From an uncultured beta proteobacterium (GTDB lineage Bacteria; Pseudomonadota; Gammaproteobacteria; Burkholderiales; Burkholderiaceae_C): 46,844 nucleotides of DNA. The stretch spans positions 1 to 46,844 of the forward strand of contig CAIKVZ010000070.1 in assembly GCA_903830985.1 (NCBI GenBank), in the 5' to 3' direction. This document shows, piece after piece, positions 43,039-46,844 of the stretch. The stretch's first letter is position 1. Every line of letters starts with the position of its first letter. The notes under the pieces were generated by a model. The model was given only the letters and a program-made list of their open reading frames with translations. It was not told the origin of the DNA and made no database searches. The translations under genes and the position numbers were made by a program.

Positions 43039-43995
43039 ATGGAATTTTTCAAGATCCACAAAGACATCCCGTTCATGCGCCATGCGCTGATCTTCAACGC
43101 GGTGTCGTTCCTGACCTTTGTGTTGGCGGTTTTCTTTTTGTTCAGCCGGGGACTGCACCTTTCGGTGGAGTTCACCGGCGGCACCTTGCTCGAAGTGAGC
43201 TACTCCCAGCCTGCGGATCTGGCCAAGCTGCGCGGTGTCGTGGGCGCCCTGGGCTATTCCGACGTGCAGGTGCAGAATTTTGGCTCGGTGCGTGACGTGC
43301 TGATCCGCCTGCCCGCGATCAAGGGACAGAGTTCGGCGCAGCAAAGCGACAAGCTGATGGCGGCGCTCAAGGCGGCGGACAGCACGGCCGACTTGCGCCG
43401 CAACGAGTACGTGGGCCCGCAGGTTGGCGATGAACTCGCCGCCGACGGTCTCAAGGCGCTGGCTTGTGTGGTGGCCGGCATCATGCTGTATCTGGCGATG
43501 CGCTTCGAGTGGAAGTTTGCCGTGGCCGCGATCATCGCGAACATGCACGACGTGATCATCATCCTGGGATTCTTCGCCTTCTTCCAGTGGGAATTTTCCC
43601 TGCCGGTGCTGGCGGCCGTGCTCGCCGTGCTGGGCTACTCGGTGAACGAGTCGGTGGTGATCTTTGACCGGATTCGCGAGAACTTCAAGCGCTTTCGCAA
43701 GATGGACACGGTGCAGATCATCGACAGCGCGATCACCTCCACCATCAGTCGCACCATCATCACCCACGGTTGCACGCAGATGATGGTCTTGTCCATGCTG
43801 CTGTTCGGTGGCGCCACGCTGCACTACTTCGCCCTGGCCCTGACCATCGGCATCCTGTTCGGCATCTATTCGTCGGTGTTTGTCGCGGCGGCCATCGCCA
43901 TGTGGCTGGGCATTCAGCGCGAGGATCTGGTCAAGGGCGGCCCGGCCAAAAAGATTGAAGACCCGAACGATCCCAACGCGGGCGCCACCGTTTGA
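43039..43995 (+). CDS. secF: Protein translocase subunit SecF
   Basis: Inner-membrane partner of SecD, 318 aa. The start MEFFKIHKDIPFMRHAL follows AGAGAG at a good distance. The periplasmic loop begins LHLSVEFTGGTLLEVSY; the conserved membrane region contains LAVLGYSVNESVVIFDRIREN and the preceding ANMHDVIIILGFF. Six membrane helices are visible. It lies 53 bases after secD. Confidence 0.97.
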   Translation: MEFFKIHKDIPFMRHALIFNAVSFLTFVLAVFFLFSRGLHLSVEFTGGTLLEVSYSQPADLAKLRGVVGALGYSDVQVQNFGSVRDVLIRLPAIKGQSSAQQSDKLMAALKAADSTADLRRNEYVGPQVGDELAADGLKALACVVAGIMLYLAMRFEWKFAVAAIIANMHDVIIILGFFAFFQWEFSLPVLAAVLAVLGYSVNESVVIFDRIRENFKRFRKMDTVQIIDSAITSTISRTIITHGCTQMMVLSMLLFGGATLHYFALALTIGILFGIYSSVFVAAAIAMWLGIQREDLVKGGPAKKIEDPNDPNAGATV

Positions 43996-44009
43996 ATCGG
44001 AGCTGACGC

Positions 44010-46376
44010 ATGTCGACGACACCTGCCGAAAGAATGGCGGCTCAGCTGGCCCGAGAGGCCAGAGAGCGGTTTTTGCTGCAGATGTGTCGCTCCATGGTGG
44101 GTCTGGCCGGCACCGTGCAGGGTTACCTGAACTCGCTCGTCGGACAGTCTGCAACCACGCCCGAGATGCAACTGCGCCGCGACGCCTGGACCCAGTTTCA
44201 GATCGAGGGCGAACACTGGCGTGAGGCCACGGTCAAGGCGTGGCAGGAGTATTTGGCCAAACCGGTGGCGGCCTTGCAGTCGCTGCAGGCCACGCGCATC
44301 AAACTCGAGTTGCAGGACCAGGAAGTGGTGGAAGGCCAGATCGTGGTGTCGCGCTTCGTCGAGTTGGTGATGGACGGTGTGCTGCAGGAGTTCAACCTGT
44401 TGCGCATGCGCATGAAGGAACTCGAAGGCATCGTTGACTTGTCGAGCCGCGATGTGTTGCGCCCCGAAGTGCTGGTGGGGATGATGCTGGAACAGTGGAG
44501 CGCGGCCGGCATGCCCGAAGGCAGCTGGTTGCTGGTTCAGAACAAAGCGGCCGTGACGTTTCAGGAGGCCCTGGTCATGGCCTGCAAGTCGAGCAACGAG
44601 TTCCTGGTGCAGCGCGGCATCCTGCCCAAGGGCTTCCATCAGGTGCGCATGACGAACCGTCCGGTGGTCAGCCTGTCCTCGGGCGCGGATTACATCGCCC
44701 AGGGGGGTAATCCCGGAGATGGACGTGGCTACGGCCCGTCCACGGGCGGCGGCATGTACGGGGGCGCCAGGCAGGGCATGGGCAGCGGCCCGGTGCGGCC
44801 GGCCCCGGGTTGGGTGACCGGATCGAACCTGCAAGAGCAACTGGCGCAAGTGCAACAGACCGGCCCGGCGCTGGAACTCGCCGTGATCCGCGCGCAGGGT
44901 GTCATTGGTCAACTCAAGAGCCTGTTGCAGCAGCGCGTGGCAGGGTTTGAGCCCGCCATGGGGCAGCAGCGCTCGGCCGCGCTGGTGCGTGCCATGGCAC
45001 CTCGGCCGGTGCCCGGCACGGGGGCATTGCCCCCAACCGATTGGGTGGCAACGGAGTATCAGACGCTGTCGCGCCCGATGGATGTGCAGGGTGCTGCAGG
45101 GAATCTGCGCGACAGCACTTCGGAACTGAAAAAACAGGCCGACACCGATAGCGAACGCGCTGTCATAGAGGTTGTGGCGCTGATGTTTCAGAGCATTTTG
45201 ACGGAAGACCGGATTCCGCCGGCCGTGCGCATCTGGGTGGCGCGCCTGCAAATGCCGGTGTTGCGCAGCGCGCTGGCCGAGCCGGAATTTCTTGACAGCC
45301 TGAACCACCCGGCCCGCCTGCTGATAGACCGCATCGGCGCATGCGTGCTGGGTTTCGATGTGGCCGCCATGAATGGCAGCGAGTTGGAGGCCGAAATCAA
45401 GCGGGTGGTGCAGGTCATCGAGCAGTTTCCGGAAACCGGTCGCCAGGTGTTCCAGAAAGTCTATGAGGAGTTTCTGCAATTCCTGTCCAAAATGCTGACC
45501 GGTCAGGGCTTGGCACAGCGCGTGGTCAATGTGGTGCAGCAGGTGGAGCAGAAGGAAACTCTGGCCATCAAGTACACCATCGAGATGCGCAACATGCTGC
45601 AGGACATGCCGGTGCCCGATGCCATCCGGCAGTTCCTGTTCAAGGTCTGGGCCGATGTGCTGGCGGTGGCCGCGGTCAAGTACGGCCCGCAGGACGAGCA
45701 GGCCCAGGACTACAAGCGTGTCGCCACGGAACTGGTCTGGTCGGCCAGCGCCAAGTCGAGTCGCAGTGCGCGTACCAAGGTGATCCAAAACCTGCCCATG
45801 TTGCTGCAAAGCCTGCGTCAGGGAATGTCGGTGCTGGGTCTGGACAGTGCAGCGCAGGAATTGCACATCAAGCTCATCAGCGACACCCTGGCCGATGCCT
45901 TCATGTCGAAGACGGAGACCATTCCGCACGCGCAAATCGAGGCCATGGCGCGCCAGTTGGCGCGTCTGGAAGATGTGGTTCCGCCCGATGGCATGGGAGA
46001 TCTGCCGCTGGACGCCGAGAGCATCGAGATGATGCTGGGAATCGACGCATCGTCCCTGGTGGTGGTGTCCGAAGGCGGCACCCAGCCCAGTGCTGACATG
46101 GTCAGCTGGGCCAACGCGCTGACGGTGGGGACCTGGCTCACGCTGAACTACCGCGGCAGCGTGAAACGGGTGCAATTCGCTTGGCGCAGTGGCAAGCAAA
46201 AATTGCACCTGTTCGCCGCGCTCGACGGCCACAATTACCTGATCCAGGCGGGTCGGCTGGCCGCCTATCTGCAAGCCGGCTTTCTGGTGCCGCTGGAAGA
46301 CGAAGCTCTGACCGTGCGCGCCACCCGTGACGCCTTGGCCAAACTCGAAGCCAATCCGGAACTCCTGGTCGGTTGA
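44010..46376 (+). CDS. DUF1631-family protein
   Basis: Soluble, mostly helical protein of 788 aa that I recognise as DUF1631 family. The N-terminal part (1-230) has the pattern FVELVMDGVLQEFNLLRMRMKELEG and SSNEFLVQRGILPKGFHQVRM. A Gly-rich linker (about 230-275) separates it from a long helical middle. The last 100 residues (GTWLTLNYRGSVKRVQFAWRSGKQKLHLF) look like a small beta barrel, perhaps PilZ-like, though the key Arg motif of PilZ is not obvious. No signal peptide is present. It starts 14 bases after secF. Function unknown. Confidence 0.85.
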   Translation: MSTTPAERMAAQLAREARERFLLQMCRSMVGLAGTVQGYLNSLVGQSATTPEMQLRRDAWTQFQIEGEHWREATVKAWQEYLAKPVAALQSLQATRIKLELQDQEVVEGQIVVSRFVELVMDGVLQEFNLLRMRMKELEGIVDLSSRDVLRPEVLVGMMLEQWSAAGMPEGSWLLVQNKAAVTFQEALVMACKSSNEFLVQRGILPKGFHQVRMTNRPVVSLSSGADYIAQGGNPGDGRGYGPSTGGGMYGGARQGMGSGPVRPAPGWVTGSNLQEQLAQVQQTGPALELAVIRAQGVIGQLKSLLQQRVAGFEPAMGQQRSAALVRAMAPRPVPGTGALPPTDWVATEYQTLSRPMDVQGAAGNLRDSTSELKKQADTDSERAVIEVVALMFQSILTEDRIPPAVRIWVARLQMPVLRSALAEPEFLDSLNHPARLLIDRIGACVLGFDVAAMNGSELEAEIKRVVQVIEQFPETGRQVFQKVYEEFLQFLSKMLTGQGLAQRVVNVVQQVEQKETLAIKYTIEMRNMLQDMPVPDAIRQFLFKVWADVLAVAAVKYGPQDEQAQDYKRVATELVWSASAKSSRSARTKVIQNLPMLLQSLRQGMSVLGLDSAAQELHIKLISDTLADAFMSKTETIPHAQIEAMARQLARLEDVVPPDGMGDLPLDAESIEMMLGIDASSLVVVSEGGTQPSADMVSWANALTVGTWLTLNYRGSVKRVQFAWRSGKQKLHLFAALDGHNYLIQAGRLAAYLQAGFLVPLEDEALTVRATRDALAKLEANPELLVG

Positions 46377-46385
46377 GGCACCGGC

Positions 46386-46697
46386 TCAAGTGCAGGCGAG
46401 GCGCTGGAATAATCCGCCCGGAAGGCGTGCGACTGCACCTGCCAACTCCAGTTCCAGCAGCTGAATTTGCAGCGTCGCGGTGTCGAAGCCGGTGCGTGCA
46501 GAAAGCGCGTCCAGACTCACCGGGTCGTGCCCCAAGGCGTGCAGCAGCGGGCCATGCAGTGCGGCTTGGTCCGGTACGTTGACTGACTGGTGCCAGCCAA
46601 CGTTGCTGTGCTTTGCAAGATTCAATTCTTCCAGAATGTCCTGTGCCGATTCGACCAGTTTGGCACCCTGGCGGATCAAGGCATGGCATCCGCGGGA
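46386..46697 (-). pseudogene. dprA: C-terminal remnant of dprA (smf)
   Basis: The minus-strand frame encodes SRGCHALIRQGAKLVESAQ and ends with a winged-helix domain (LLHALGHDPVSLDALSARTG, then LARLPGG-type sequence and FQRLACT). This is the C-terminal part (about 100 residues) of DprA, the RecA loader in transformation, normally near 370 residues. Upstream of the Ser at about 46697 the frame stays open, but the residues (IWLDQPAECKTQ) no longer resemble DprA. The Rossmann core and the nucleic-acid-binding part are missing, so this copy cannot work. An intact dprA elsewhere is possible. Confidence 0.85.
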
Positions 46698-46741
46698 TTG
46701 GGTCTTACATTCCGCAGGTTGGTCGAGCCATATGGCGCGAA

Positions 46742-46843
46742 TTATTGACCCACTGCTGGCGAGCGAAACGCATTGGACGCAACGCCAAGCAGGTTGATGA
46801 TCTGGTGCTGAAGGTCGGTTAACTTGGCATCGAAGACCTGGAC
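46742..46843 (-). CDS. Partial frame at window edge, possibly the end of a transposase
   Basis: The frame runs in from the window edge and stops with TAA at 46742-46744. The visible 33 residues include FDAKLTDLQHQIINLLGV, which has the look of the extreme C-terminus of some transposases, but the piece is too short to name a family. The 45 bp between its stop and the dprA junction would then be the element's end. An ordinary host gene or chance frame cannot be excluded. Confidence 0.3.
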   Translation of the reverse strand, partial: VQVFDAKLTDLQHQIINLLGVASNAFRSPAVGQ

Positions 46844-46844
46844 A

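Noticed and set aside
43914-46274. Very long open frame antisense to the DUF1631 gene
   Set aside because: Low-complexity His/Gln/Arg composition and complete overlap with a recognisable gene mark it as a shadow frame.

Overview
The window looks like chromosomal DNA of a GC-rich betaproteobacterium in Burkholderiales, most likely Comamonadaceae. The grounds are the base composition, the metX-metW and yajC-secD-secF arrangements, a GATAGCTATC motif of the kind I associate with that family, and the general character of the proteins. This assignment is inference. I see no rRNA, tRNA or CRISPR array.

Layout. (1) 1-4511, plus strand: a sugar ABC importer (two permeases and an ATPase) with a GH1 beta-glycosidase between the second permease and the ATPase. 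The two permease genes are separated by about 385 bp holding a long imperfect inverted repeat. (2) 4533-7526, plus strand: a candidate promoter, a SAM-II-like riboswitch and an intrinsic terminator lead into metX-metW, translationally coupled to an EamA-type transporter with a very His-rich tail. An unrecognised secreted or membrane protein follows (7602-8450). (3) 8579-40498: about 32 kb entirely on the minus strand, devoted to type IV pilus-like machines. Read in the direction of transcription it holds MSHA-type genes mshE-G-F-A, then a three-gene insert (small unknown protein, methyltransferase, TPR/GT41 O-GlcNAc-transferase-like enzyme), mshC-D, a FitAB-type toxin-antitoxin pair, mshO-P-Q, then mshI, a PilN-like gene, mshJ-K-L-M-N. 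Directly behind mshN lies a second compact nine-gene system: MshL-type secretin, TPR protein, GspE-type ATPase, GspF-type platform protein, a PilM/PilN-like protein, a PilO/PilP-like protein and three prepilin-like proteins. (4) 40682-46376, plus strand: yajC-secD-secF and a DUF1631-family gene. (5) 46386-end: a C-terminal remnant of dprA joined at about 46697 to unrelated sequence, possibly the end of an insertion element.

How the parts fit. The MSHA genes supply a complete pilus machine apart from the prepilin peptidase, which is not in the window. The GT41 enzyme and methyltransferase sit right behind the major pilin gene, suggesting pilin modification. A strong terminator just behind mshA would keep pilin mRNA in excess over the downstream genes. 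The second system has its own secretin, ATPase, platform and pseudopilins, and both ATPases carry the MshEN-type N-terminal motif that binds cyclic di-GMP in characterised relatives, so both machines may respond to that messenger. The second system is the best candidate for something not well described.
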